A stretch of 64,000 bases of DNA. Origin: Sutcliffiella horikoshii (GTDB lineage: Bacteria > Bacillota > Bacilli > Bacillales > Bacillaceae_I). Positions 55,345 through 63,916 of the stretch are shown here, piece after piece (within the stretch, counting starts at the first letter, position 1; each line of letters starts with the position of its first letter). The notes beneath the pieces were generated by a model. It saw nothing but the letters and a program-made list of their open reading frames with translations. It was not told the origin of the DNA and did not search any database. The stretch lies in contig NZ_CP020880.1 in the NCBI RefSeq assembly GCF_002157855.1, forward strand, positions 2,542,001-2,606,000, in the 5' to 3' direction. The position numbers and the translations under genes were made by a program.

Positions 55345-56169
55345 CTATTCTTTTATTTTCTCCGTTTGAACCTCTAAACGTTCTACTCTTTCTATAATTC
55401 TTCTTTTCTGATAGAGCATAGTGCCCGCTTCCGTCATATCGCTTACCATAGAACGATTGGCGAACGCTCCAAAAAGGATACCTGCTACCGGTACCAATTG
55501 GAAAAGTTTCTTCCAACCAAAAGATTCTGTGAATGTCACAGTTACTTCCCTCCAACCTTGGAGTTGGGAGAATACCTCTTTAGATTTCATTTCTTCATTT
55601 GAAAAATCAGCCAGTTCATTCAAAATTGCCTGCTTCCCAACAATATCTGCCGATGTAAATTGCAGGCATTTCAAAATAAATATCCTCTCCGTTTTCTCTT
55701 TCGGATCATATCCATGCAAAATCGCGATTTCCTGTAACGTTTTTAAAGATATAGCCAAGATCGCAGGGATATCAATTACCAAAGTGAAAATCCCGCCGAT
55801 ACCCGTACTTGCTCCCTGGATGGTGGCAGCATTTTTACGTGTATTGCCCAATGCGAGAGAAGCTTCTTTCATTTCAGCAACGGGTATATCCTGAAAATCA
55901 CTTAATTCAGTAACTGTTCTGCCGGTTTTTTTCCCAAAATAATGAAACACACTCTTCTCGTTTGAAAGGTAACTCCCTCCGTTCTGTATAAAACTTCCCA
56001 ACTCATCAAGGAGGCTCCCTATCTTCCCTTGAATAAATTTTGGAGTCAATCTATCAAGCAATTTAAAAGGGATGCGTCCAATTCGCTCCCAAAACCATAG
56101 CCCTTTCTGGTCGTTTTCCCATTTTTCGATTAATTTCAATTCATTTTGCAAACTTTCTCTTGTTTCCAT
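55345..56169 (-). CDS. EcsC-family protein
   Basis: 274 residues from ATG 56169 (AAAGGAG nine bases upstream). Helical protein with ALGNTRKNAATIQGASTGIG and LVIDIPAILAISLKTLQEIA (two hydrophobic segments around 125-165), then LQFTSADIVGKQAIL and the C-terminal VPVAGILFGAFANRSMVSDM. These fit EcsC (PF12787). Its name comes from the ecsABC locus, where the function of EcsC is unknown; no ABC genes are nearby. Confidence 0.85.
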   Translation of the reverse strand: METRESLQNELKLIEKWENDQKGLWFWERIGRIPFKLLDRLTPKFIQGKIGSLLDELGSFIQNGGSYLSNEKSVFHYFGKKTGRTVTELSDFQDIPVAEMKEASLALGNTRKNAATIQGASTGIGGIFTLVIDIPAILAISLKTLQEIAILHGYDPKEKTERIFILKCLQFTSADIVGKQAILNELADFSNEEMKSKEVFSQLQGWREVTVTFTESFGWKKLFQLVPVAGILFGAFANRSMVSDMTEAGTMLYQKRRIIERVERLEVQTEKIKE

Positions 56170-56277
56170 ACATAGTTCTCCTTTGAATTTATGAGGTTGG
56201 ATGTCTTTTATAAATTTTGAAACTTTTTCTTTCAGTATACGTAATAATATTGTCATACCCATATGTAGGAGGCAACG

Positions 56278-56589
56278 ATGAAAAAGGAATTATCCATCAA
56301 AAGTTTATTAAACATAATAGGACTTTTTATTTTTCTAGGCATGATTATCATGGCTATTACAAACCCATTAACCATTGATCCAAACATAGGAATCTATCAA
56401 AATGATAAGGCTATAATGAAAGGAAAAAAGCTGTACGAGTTTGCAATCTTTATACTAATTTCAAGCTTCACTTACTTCCTTTTGGTTCAATTATATTTTT
56501 CAACTCCAAAAGGACGAAAGGTATTTTTCATTGTTCTTTCTGTTTTAGCCATCGCGGCCCCAATGGTTGCTATTTACCTTGAAAGGTGA
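56278..56589 (+). CDS. Small membrane protein of unknown function
   Basis: 103 residues. TM helices at about 12-30 (LIGLFIFLGMIIMAITNP), 55-75 (LYEFAIFILISSFTYFLLVQ) and 82-100 (FFIVLSVLAIAAPMVAIYL). AGGAGG lies five bases before ATG 56278. Divergent from the EcsC gene. Not recognised. Confidence 0.75.
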   Translation: MKKELSIKSLLNIIGLFIFLGMIIMAITNPLTIDPNIGIYQNDKAIMKGKKLYEFAIFILISSFTYFLLVQLYFSTPKGRKVFFIVLSVLAIAAPMVAIYLER

Positions 56590-56604
56590 TTAATTGTTTA
56601 TTGC

Positions 56605-57339
56605 TTAATTAATAGCCGGCAGTGATTTTATCAATTTTTTTATTGTGTTTATTACTAGTAGCGGTTCATCATTCTGTATGTAATGGGCACTATTTTCTGC
56701 AACTATAAATTCACCTTGTGTCGTGAATCTTAGAATCTCCTCTTGCATACTGTTCCATAATGCTTGAGATCCCTTAGAGTAATGTGCTTTTTTCCCTGCT
56801 GACATTACGATTGTTGGGGTATCCGTAACTCTATTGCTTAAATGAAGCTGGTGCAAACTTTCTTTGAATTCATGGAAGTCTCCTTCAAGGGTAAACTGTT
56901 TATTGTAAGCCTCTTTAAATTCATCAGACATGGAAGGTAAAAACCTTTCGGGATAATCTTCGGGAGTAGAATCTATTAAAACTAACCCAGCTACCTCCTG
57001 TGGGTACAGATTGTTGAATAATCGCATGTTTACACCACCGTAAGAATGTCCTACAAGAATATAAGGTGGCAAGACATTTTTACTCATTAAGAGTTTTCTC
57101 AATTCCTCTACCATAAATAGGCTGGTCCTTGGGTTAGGACTTCTTTCACTTTTCCCAAGGCCAGCTCTATCATATAAAAATACTTGAGTTAATTTAGAGA
57201 TTGCAGGATAGACGGATTCCCAAGCTTTTGAATAGTCTCCATATCCCGCGTCCATGATGACAGTTGGAAAACCACTTAATTCTCCATATATTTTATAATC
57301 CAAGTAAAAACTGTTTATATTTAATCGACTACCATTCAT
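56605..57339 (-). CDS. Alpha/beta hydrolase
   Basis: 244 residues. Nucleophile elbow GHSYGG (Ser about 96), acid in LVLIDSTPEDYPE (about 124) and His in ENSAHYIQNDEP (about 222). Oxyanion region DAGYGDYSKAWES. This is the classic catalytic triad of esterases and related enzymes; substrate unknown. No signal peptide. Confidence 0.87.
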   Translation of the reverse strand: MNGSRLNINSFYLDYKIYGELSGFPTVIMDAGYGDYSKAWESVYPAISKLTQVFLYDRAGLGKSERSPNPRTSLFMVEELRKLLMSKNVLPPYILVGHSYGGVNMRLFNNLYPQEVAGLVLIDSTPEDYPERFLPSMSDEFKEAYNKQFTLEGDFHEFKESLHQLHLSNRVTDTPTIVMSAGKKAHYSKGSQALWNSMQEEILRFTTQGEFIVAENSAHYIQNDEPLLVINTIKKLIKSLPAIN

Positions 57340-57356
57340 TCCTATTCTCCCTTACT

Positions 57357-57661
57357 TTACAAAGTAATATCCTGCTTGCATCCAAACAGACCCTCGTTTA
57401 CGTGATACTGTTTGGATATTAAAAGTTCACAGATAAATAATGTTATAGAATAATCTGTAAGTCCCCGTATATAGCCAACTAAAATATTGTCCTTCCACAC
57501 AAAAAGTAATATTCGAATTATCCCATGCTTGCTTTGTTAATGTTTCTTTTGACACAAGATTGTTCCAATTTTCTTCTAATTAGCTGATAAATATGGGGAA
57601 AATCAATTTCTTTATATTCTTTGACTTCTAAGTATTCTCCATTTCTAAATTGAAATTTCAT
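57357..57661 (-). pseudogene. Broken GNAT acetyltransferase (two frameshifts, C-terminal loss)
   Basis: From ATG 57661 (GGGG upstream) the first frame gives KFQFRNGEYLEVKEYKEIDF to about residue 32 and stops at 57518. A second frame continues WNNLVSKETLTKQAWDNSN and ITFCV. A third frame gives WKDNILVGYIRGLTDYSITL and FICELLISKQYH before stopping at 57357. Joined, they follow the first half of a GNAT protein; VGYIRGLTD and LFICELL correspond to the central strands. The acetyl-CoA loop (RXXGXG) and the rest are missing. No product is expected. Confidence 0.8.
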
Positions 57662-57678
57662 TTATTTGTTCCCCTTGT

Positions 57679-58116
57679 TTATATTAGATACGACTGATCC
57701 CTAATCACTACAGTCTTAGGTTGAAACCTAATTAACACATTAGACGAATCTAAGTTTTGAAACCTCTGATCCCATTTAGATTCATCTTTGCCAAGATATT
57801 TCGAAATGATTTTATATGCTATACCTGAATCAAAAGGCTCTACACTACCATTTCCGCGGAATCCTGCATGGTGTACTTTACCCGTAGTAAAATCAAAGTC
57901 TACTATCCCAATGGCACACTTTGAGTTATTCTGAATTCTTTTTGGAAAGGTATCGTTAGCAGTTCCAATTATCCATAATTCATTTTCCTCCCAATGAAAC
58001 CAAACAGGAGAATCTTTGGGGATATCCCCCTCAATGGTTGCTAGATGAGCAAACAATGGTTTCTCTAGCATTGCTTCAAGGTCAAAGCTTCTCTTTTTAT
58101 CTCGGATAATTTGCAA
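57679..58116 (-). CDS. Pyridoxamine 5'-phosphate oxidase-like (PPOX) flavoprotein
   Basis: 145 residues. Split-barrel pattern PLFAHLATIEGDIPKDSPVW with ELWIIGTANDTFPKRIQNNS and CAIGIVDFDFTTGKVHHAGF. FMN or F420-type cofactor binding inferred. Start TTG 58116 with AGGAG nine bases upstream. It is 12 bases after the NUDIX gene in an operon of five. Confidence 0.83.
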   Translation of the reverse strand: MQIIRDKKRSFDLEAMLEKPLFAHLATIEGDIPKDSPVWFHWEENELWIIGTANDTFPKRIQNNSKCAIGIVDFDFTTGKVHHAGFRGNGSVEPFDSGIAYKIISKYLGKDESKWDQRFQNLDSSNVLIRFQPKTVVIRDQSYLI

Positions 58117-58128
58117 ACCTCCCCACTC

Positions 58129-58611
58129 CTATCTTTCTATAAGGTATTCCTCTAAATGATGCTCTTCTATAATTTCAACGCTTCGTTTTTTCTCTGCATA
58201 AGCAAGAATGTGTTCCTTAATATTCGGATATAAAATCACCTTGTCCAATTCGGTTAAAGGAATCCATTTCACTCCTGTTTGATTGGGATCTGGGTTAGCT
58301 GGCAATCTTGGTATACAGCCTTCTGGTACGTTACATTCAAACATTAACCCCAGTGAGTGCGTGCCACCGTACTTGTTGTTGTTTAAGTGAGGGGCATATT
58401 CATAAACGAATGCCAATGATCCAACTTCCACATCAATGGACGCTTCTTCTTTAGCTTCTCTTTTTACAGCTTCCTTTAGCGTTTCACCTGGCTCTGTTCC
58501 ACCAGCAGGTAAATTATAATGCAATCCATTTTCGTCATTAAATTCTATCAATAATATAGAAGCGTTCTGAATGATTAATGCACCAGCTCTTACTCTAATA
58601 TGAAATGACAT
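58129..58611 (-). CDS. NUDIX hydrolase
   Basis: 160 residues. NUDIX box GGTEPGETLKEAVKREAKEE (about 37-56) complete apart from an Ala in place of the usual Gly after EE. The first strand VRAGALIIQNASILLIEF is typical. It is separated from the PP2C-like gene by 26 bases. Confidence 0.87.
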   Translation of the reverse strand: MSFHIRVRAGALIIQNASILLIEFNDENGLHYNLPAGGTEPGETLKEAVKREAKEEASIDVEVGSLAFVYEYAPHLNNNKYGGTHSLGLMFECNVPEGCIPRLPANPDPNQTGVKWIPLTELDKVILYPNIKEHILAYAEKKRSVEIIEEHHLEEYLIER

Positions 58612-58637
58612 GTATGTAGTACCTACCTTTTTTTCGT

Positions 58638-59441
58638 TTACTTTAAATCACTTGGAATAGTTGCCGCTTTATCGTTTTGTATTATCCAGGAAACAACCGT
58701 TGTACTGTCCCGTACGTTTTTTGATTGAATCTTTTCTAGAAGTTTCCTAACTCCGACGGCACAAGTAACATCCTGAAACACACGATAAATATTTTTTGCT
58801 TCATTATATGAAGTATTCGGGCATTCCACTAATCCATCTGTTGTCATGAAAATATGATTTTCACCAGTTCGCAGTTCCTTAACACCCTTGCTGTAACAAG
58901 GAACATCTTTGTTGAATGTACTTTCTTTGCCGACCCATTCAAAAAAGCTGCGATGATTTTGTTGATATTCACCTAACCGCTCAAGGTCCGGATGATGCAG
59001 TAACAGTAAGCAGTCTCCTATCGAGAACCACCACAAATACTTGTCTTTGCGGAATGCAAGTAAACAGGCTGTCTCTCCTTGAACATTCTTACAATCCAGT
59101 ATGAAACTTTCGCTTTGAAAGATATCCAGCACCAAGTCACTTAAACTTGTAAATAAATCTTTTACCGGCAATGTAAAAATGGCTAAAAACCTTTGTTCAT
59201 TCTTTTCAACTGTTGAAATAACCAACTCTGCACTTTCTGCTGTAAAATGAGCATCTAGTAAAATCACAAACTCCCAATTTTTTTCATTACACCAGATTAA
59301 ACAACCATCCTCATTTTTATATTGTCCTGCAGTGGAATTCCCGCCAAAACGACCGAGAACAATCTTCTCCCCCACCTTCACTACACTGATTTCGTCCACA
59401 AAATGTTTCTTGCTTCCTACCCAACTCAGTTTGTTTACCAC
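58638..59441 (-). CDS. PP2C-like protein phosphatase domain protein
   Basis: 267 residues from GTG 59441 with GAGGGG upstream. Pattern of a PP2C/SpoIIE-type fold: WVGSKKHFVDEISVVKV, an Asp in VILLDAHFTAESAELV, CLLAFRKDKYLWWFSIGDCL, and a late Asp in FMTTDGLVECPN. The usual first DGMGG motif is modified (LDAHFT), so phosphatase activity is uncertain. It lies between peptidase E and NUDIX genes. Confidence 0.75.
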   Translation of the reverse strand: MVNKLSWVGSKKHFVDEISVVKVGEKIVLGRFGGNSTAGQYKNEDGCLIWCNEKNWEFVILLDAHFTAESAELVISTVEKNEQRFLAIFTLPVKDLFTSLSDLVLDIFQSESFILDCKNVQGETACLLAFRKDKYLWWFSIGDCLLLLHHPDLERLGEYQQNHRSFFEWVGKESTFNKDVPCYSKGVKELRTGENHIFMTTDGLVECPNTSYNEAKNIYRVFQDVTCAVGVRKLLEKIQSKNVRDSTTVVSWIIQNDKAATIPSDLK

Positions 59442-59455
59442 TGCTGCATCCCCTC

Positions 59456-60151
59456 TTAACTCCCTAAATACTTTGTCGGAAGCTCTTCTTCCAAAAGTTC
59501 TTTCTCAAAATAAACTTTGTATGCTTTTGCACTGGGCCTTGAACTAACAATATGCTCAAGTTTATTGTTCACATAATGGAGCGCAACGCCGTCATCGGTT
59601 GCTATACCTGGAATAATGTTCTTATTTGCCACCATTTCTTTATAGGATGGTCTCCTTTTTACCTCCCCATCATAATGAGGACAATTACTACCTTCTATGA
59701 AACCTAAGCACTGAATTGGTTCTAATACATCCCCAAAGGAATCCGTCACTCCTTCTTGAAACCAACAAATGGACCCTGCACTAATACCGGCAAGTAAGAC
59801 ACCTTTGTCATATGCCTTTTTCAGAATGACGTCTAGCCCCCATTCTCTCCACAGTATTAATAGATTTCGAGTATTACCACCTCCGACATAAATGATATCT
59901 TTATCTAATAAAAATGCTTCAAAATTCCTCGTAGGCGGGTTAAAAAGTGAAAGATGCGATGGTACACATTCCTCCTTCTCAAAGAACTGATAAAACCTAG
60001 CAATATAATTATCCGCGTCACCGCTGGCAGTTGGGATAAAACAAATTTTCGGTGTGGGCTTACCTGTTTGTTGGAGGATATAGCGATCTAAGAACGGGTT
60101 CTCAGGTTCCATGGAAAAGCCTCCTCCACCGAGGGCGATCAGTTGTTTCAT
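59456..60151 (-). CDS. Peptidase E (S51) / class I glutamine-amidotransferase-like
   Basis: 231 residues. Nucleophile Ser in LLAGISAGSICW (about 131). GGGNTRNLLILW, YVGGGN and FIPTASGDADNY are standard. Asp-specific dipeptidase family S51, though some members are not Asp-dipeptidases. ATG overlaps the YdcF-like stop by four bases (ATGA), so the two are coupled. Confidence 0.88.
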   Translation of the reverse strand: MKQLIALGGGGFSMEPENPFLDRYILQQTGKPTPKICFIPTASGDADNYIARFYQFFEKEECVPSHLSLFNPPTRNFEAFLLDKDIIYVGGGNTRNLLILWREWGLDVILKKAYDKGVLLAGISAGSICWFQEGVTDSFGDVLEPIQCLGFIEGSNCPHYDGEVKRRPSYKEMVANKNIIPGIATDDGVALHYVNNKLEHIVSSRPSAKAYKVYFEKELLEEELPTKYLGS

Positions 60152-60738
60152 ATTTCATTTTCTCCTTTCTCTTTTAATAGGTGCATGTTTTTCCATCTAG
60201 GAATGATTTCACCGAAATATGTACCAATTTTTTCAACTTCATTCATTACACGTTTTATGCCGATTTCTGTTAAACACCAGTTTTCCTTTGTTATTCCATA
60301 TCTATCAACACAAGGTGAGACTAGAAATTCACAATCTATTGGGAATTCAGCTTGGTAGCATAGTAATGAACGCCTAGCATGCCCTGCTTTACAAACCACA
60401 ATCGCTTTTCCCGGAACTAAATTGTTCCTGCGAAGAACTTCTAACGAAAAGCGGGCATTTTCTAATGTATGTTGTGCCTTGTCTTCTTTTAAAATTACTT
60501 CTTCAGGTATTCCATTTTCTATGGCTATTTTTCGTAAATACTCCCACTCGGTCATTCCAACGTGTGGTTTAAATCCGCCAGATGGTAGTATATATGGAGC
60601 CATTCCTTGCTTATACAATTCTGCAGCCTTCTCCATTAATGGAGGATGATTGGCACCTGTCACCAATATTACATCCGCTGGAGATACTGGCGTTTCCACA
60701 AATATAAATTCAGTAATACAATCAAACGGATTATCCAT
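60148..60738 (-). CDS. YdcF-like (DUF218) protein
   Basis: 196 residues. DUF218 blocks: ILVTGANHPPLMEKAAELYK, PYILPSGGFKPHVGMTEWEY, AQHTLENARFSLEVLRRNNL and KAIVVCKAGHARRSLLCYQA. No TM helix, so a soluble form. Family members bind S-adenosylmethionine or act near peptidoglycan; role here unknown. First gene of the operon YdcF, pepE, PP2C-like, NUDIX, PPOX. Confidence 0.84.
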   Translation of the reverse strand: MDNPFDCITEFIFVETPVSPADVILVTGANHPPLMEKAAELYKQGMAPYILPSGGFKPHVGMTEWEYLRKIAIENGIPEEVILKEDKAQHTLENARFSLEVLRRNNLVPGKAIVVCKAGHARRSLLCYQAEFPIDCEFLVSPCVDRYGITKENWCLTEIGIKRVMNEVEKIGTYFGEIIPRWKNMHLLKEKGENEI

Positions 60739-61083
60739 TTATATAAACTCCTTTATCATGCTCACTTTTCAAAAAATCTCACTTTATATATTAACATAAA
60801 ATCCCATAACCTTTAGACTTATTGTTTGTGTATTTTGAAAATCAAAAATAACCCAGCTCGAAAATGAACTGAGTTATAAATTGTTGATTTTTTTTAGATG
60901 CTTATTCACCAATCGCTCCATTTAGATTAATATGTCTTTGTGTATATTCCTTAGAATAAAGATTATTCCTTATCTTGCCTTTCTAGAAAAGGGTTGTTTA
61001 ATTTCTCAAAATTCAATAAACATACACAACTAACAATAGTGTTTTCCTTTTTTTTCCGTACAATATATACAAAGGGGGAATAA

Positions 61084-61701
61084 TTATTTAGATTTGGCGT
61101 TTTTGTAATTATGTTATTGGTACTTATGGGTTGCTCTTTCAACTCACCATCTGGAACCGTGTCGGACAATGATACGGACGCTAATGTAAGTATTTTTAAA
61201 GATGTTGAACCCGACTGGATTGAGCATCATTACCTATCTGATAATATGGATCGAGGAAACCACGATTACTATGATCAAGTTCTTGTGATAGATCCAAGTT
61301 TAGAACCATCCTCATATATTCGAGGAGATATTGTATTCTTTAGCAATAGTACGAATGACAAGATGATTTCTAGAATTATTGCACTTCCTGGTGAGAAAAT
61401 TAGCATTTCCGAAGGGCAAATTTATATAAACAACCAAAAATTAGATACGTTTTATGGAAAGGCACATAGGCTTGGTCTTGATAAAGATAGTTACTTTCCA
61501 GCTATGGATAAAGCAGGGGTGGATTACGACAAAAAAGGAATGCTGGATTACGTTTTCGAGTTTAATCAGAATGAATTGGTATTAGCAGATAACGAGTATT
61601 ATGTGGTAAGTGATGATTGGTTTAGAGGGACTAAGCAAATTCTAAAACAAGATGAAATTATTGGTGAAGTGCTTGGCTACCAATACGGTTACAACAATTA
61701 A
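61084..61701 (+). CDS. Signal-peptidase-I-like lipoprotein, probably inactive
   Basis: About 205 residues. A hydrophobic stretch FRFGVFVIMLLVLMGC ends in a lipobox (LMGC). The S26 fold has SLEPSSYIRGDIVFF (usual SMXPTXXXGDXVXV), ISRIIALPGEKISISEGQIY and YYVVSDDW. The Ser is kept as SLEP, but the catalytic Lys before Arg (VKR) is Ser here. The reading frame has no ATG before 61111, only seven codons before the lipobox Cys. AAAGGGGG (61071-61078) points to a start near TTA 61084, which is no usual start codon. The gene may have lost its start or use an unusual one. Confidence 0.7.
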   Translation, partial: LFRFGVFVIMLLVLMGCSFNSPSGTVSDNDTDANVSIFKDVEPDWIEHHYLSDNMDRGNHDYYDQVLVIDPSLEPSSYIRGDIVFFSNSTNDKMISRIIALPGEKISISEGQIYINNQKLDTFYGKAHRLGLDKDSYFPAMDKAGVDYDKKGMLDYVFEFNQNELVLADNEYYVVSDDWFRGTKQILKQDEIIGEVLGYQYGYNN

Positions 61702-61754
61702 CTATTGGTTGGATTTTAATCTTAGTCACGGTAATGAATAATTTCCCACTAGAA

Positions 61755-61791
61755 GGCTTAGAGGTTATTTTCCTCTAAGCCAATTTTTTAT
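61755..61791 (+). terminator. Terminator after the signal-peptidase-like gene
   Basis: Perfect stem GGCTTAGAGG/CCTCTAAGCC (61755-61764/61772-61781) with T run. Confidence 0.88.
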
Positions 61792-61820
61792 TTCGATATT
61801 CAACAATTGCCCTATATACT

Positions 61821-62000
61821 TTAATACGAGATATTTGAAGAGTAGATATTTATAACTACTAATACTATTACAGAAAAGCTATATAACGACCAAGCTAATC
61901 TTCGGTTACCTCTTGGAACTTCTTTGTTTTTAAGCACCTTCAATTGTTTATAAGTCAAAATTAAAAACATTACTATCGAGAATAAAAGCACTTCATTCAA
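61821..62000 (-). CDS. 59-residue two-helix membrane protein
   Basis: Frame of 59 codons from TTG 62000, about ten bases after AGGAGGGG. Two hydrophobic helices (VLLFSIVMFLILTY and LYSFSVIVLVVINIY) surround a basic loop (KQLKVLKNKEVPRGNRRLA). No family recognised. It should share the terminator side with the convergent lipoprotein gene. Confidence 0.6.
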   Translation of the reverse strand: MNEVLLFSIVMFLILTYKQLKVLKNKEVPRGNRRLAWSLYSFSVIVLVVINIYSSNISY

Positions 62001-62257
62001 TTTTTAAAACCCCTCCTTTTTCAATAATCCCGCCCTTTAACAGAACAACAATTACATTGTATCTGGTTATATTTTAACATAAAATTCCACTAAACCTTTA
62101 TCAAAAATTTTATTCAATTCACCTAATAAATATCTGAATTTGCAACACAAAATATTGGTGTATTTGTCTTCATAAAATGGCACATTCTCTTGTTGCAAAT
62201 TGGGATACAAATTAATCTACAAATCCCCCTTATATTTGACTGAAAAACCTTTGATAT

Positions 62258-62306
62258 AAAAAAATCACCTACTAAATTGGCTTCCAATTTGATAGGTGAT
62301 TTTTTG
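62258..62306. terminator. Bidirectional terminator-like hairpin
   Basis: AAAAATCACCTA with TAGGTGATTTTT, inner AAATTGG/CCAATTT, A run before and T run after. No gene is seen in 62001-62446 otherwise. Confidence 0.75.
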
Positions 62307-62446
62307 CTTTTTCTATATTTGCGATAGGCAACGGAACCCTTTACATTATTAAATGCTTTTTTTATGGGTAATTGTATTTAAGGAAATTTACATTCTAGTG
62401 GCGTAGAAATTAGGGGATTGAATCATAAGTATTTCTCGAGGAGACT

Positions 62447-62800
62447 TTAAACTTCTGTGTTTTTTTCTAACCTATTAACCCTAAATTCCAATTTGGCGTT
62501 TTTCTCAATAAGAAGATCTGTATCAAATTTAAATGAATCCAGTCTTTCGTTTGTGGCGTTGAGTCGTAAATCAATCTTTTTCATATCACGACGGTATTCA
62601 TCTTTATAATCTTTGAACTCAGATTTTAACGTATCAACATCGCTCTTTAATATACTAACATCATTCTTTAATGTACTAACATCGCTCTTTAATATACTAA
62701 CATCACTCTTTAATGTACTAACATCACTCTTTAACTGGCTTATGTCTACCTTCATCTCATTGATTCCTTGCAGAATTTGTTTTAACAGTTCATTTTCCAC
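62447..62800 (-). CDS. Coiled-coil protein with heptad repeats
   Basis: 117 residues. The first half has six or so near-identical heptads of the type DVSTLKS or DVSILKS (residues about 18-60), with hydrophobic a/d positions, so a long coiled coil. The second half is another helix (KKIDLRLNATNERLDSFKFD). DNA in 62637-62741 is a 21-base tandem repeat. AGGTGA precedes the ATG. Function unknown; phage-holin-associated or structural roles are possible. Confidence 0.78.
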   Translation of the reverse strand: MENELLKQILQGINEMKVDISQLKSDVSTLKSDVSILKSDVSTLKNDVSILKSDVDTLKSEFKDYKDEYRRDMKKIDLRLNATNERLDSFKFDTDLLIEKNAKLEFRVNRLEKNTEV

Positions 62801-62989
62801 TTTAGCTCACCTCCCTTTTCGTTATTATAGCATGACTATAAGATATCATGTACAAATCTTAAATGTTTTATAGGTAAAAAGACTCAGTAATAACTTTTAG
62901 AATAATACAAGATCAAGTTAACATAGTGTTTTATAAGGAGATGTTCTTTCCCAATCTTTATACAAGCTTCAACCAAGGGGCTGATTGCT

Positions 62990-63169
62990 TTGTACAAGAA
63001 TAAACATAAACAATTAATCATATTTTTAGGTATTTTCTTAATGCTATTTCTTGTTGTTAATTTTGTCCGTCACGTACGGATTTATGTTGTTTATAGTTCG
63101 GGGGTAGGTCCATTCATTTTGGGAGGATTAATTATTTTGGCAATAGTTGTTCTATACGTTAGAAGGTAA
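62990..63169 (+). CDS. 59-residue two-helix membrane protein
   Basis: 59 codons from TTG 62990, nine bases after AGGGG. Two hydrophobic helices (LIIFLGIFLMLFLVVNFV and FILGGLIILAIVVLYV) with a short linker RHVRIYVVYSSGVGP and basic ends. Not recognised. Confidence 0.6.
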   Translation: MYKNKHKQLIIFLGIFLMLFLVVNFVRHVRIYVVYSSGVGPFILGGLIILAIVVLYVRR

Positions 63170-63235
63170 AGATATTGTTCAAATAAAAAAACAGGAAGGA
63201 TAACGATTCCCTCCTGTTCATTTATACACTATAAT

Positions 63236-63898
63236 CTAAAAAGCTTCTAGTTTCACATGCTCATCCACAATCAACGTCGGCTCCGTCGTGTTCTGGATAT
63301 CTTCCACTGTAAAGCCGCTTGCAACTTCCACAAGCTTTAAGCCCTGTTCGGTTACATCCATTACCGCCCGGTCTGTGATGATTCTGTCCACCACACCTTT
63401 ACCGGTCAAAGGCAATGTGCATTCCTTCAATATCTTTGCTTCTCCAGCTTTATTGACGTGATCCATAATGACGATGATACGTTCAGCCCCGTGCACAAGG
63501 TCCATTGCGCCCCCCATGCCTTTGATCATTTTGCCTGGGATCATCCAGTTGGCAAGGTCACCGTTCTCACTAACTTCCATGCCACCTAAAATTGCGATAT
63601 TTACATGACCGCCACGAATCATCGCGAATGATTCAGCGCTGTCAAAGTAGGCTGCTCCAGGGATAGCCGTTACGGTCTCTTTTCCAGCATTAATTAGGTC
63701 TGCATCCACATTCTCTTTTGTCGGGTATGGCCCGATACCTAAAAGGCCGTTTTCTGATTGCAGAACTACCTGTTTGTTATCGGATATGTAATTCGCCACA
63801 AGAGTGGGCATTCCGATTCCAAGGTTCACATAGTAGCCGTTCTCAATTTCTTTTTCTGCTCTTTTTGCTATTTTTTCGCGGTTATTTATAGTTGTCAT
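63236..63898 (-). CDS. scoB: 3-oxoacid CoA-transferase subunit B
   Basis: Transfers CoA from succinyl-CoA to a 3-oxoacid such as acetoacetate. 220 residues. Catalytic Glu in [16 protein letters not shown] (about 51), and [34 protein letters not shown] and [20 protein letters not shown] typical of subunit B. It follows subunit A; ATG 63898 has AGGAGGGG upstream. Confidence 0.93.
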   Translation of the reverse strand: MTTINNREKIAKRAEKEIENGYYVNLGIGMPTLVANYISDNKQVVLQSENGLLGIGPYPTKENVDADLINAGKETVTAIPGAAYFDSAESFAMIRGGHVNIAILGGMEVSENGDLANWMIPGKMIKGMGGAMDLVHGAERIIVIMDHVNKAGEAKILKECTLPLTGKGVVDRIITDRAVMDVTEQGLKLVEVASGFTVEDIQNTTEPTLIVDEHVKLEAF

Positions 63899-63916
63899 CG
63901 TTTGTTCCCCTCCTTG

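Noticed and set aside
60963-61169. 68-residue minus-strand frame
   Set aside because: Overlaps the lipoprotein gene start, has no ribosome site, and low-complexity composition. The rest of 60739-61083 shows nothing else.
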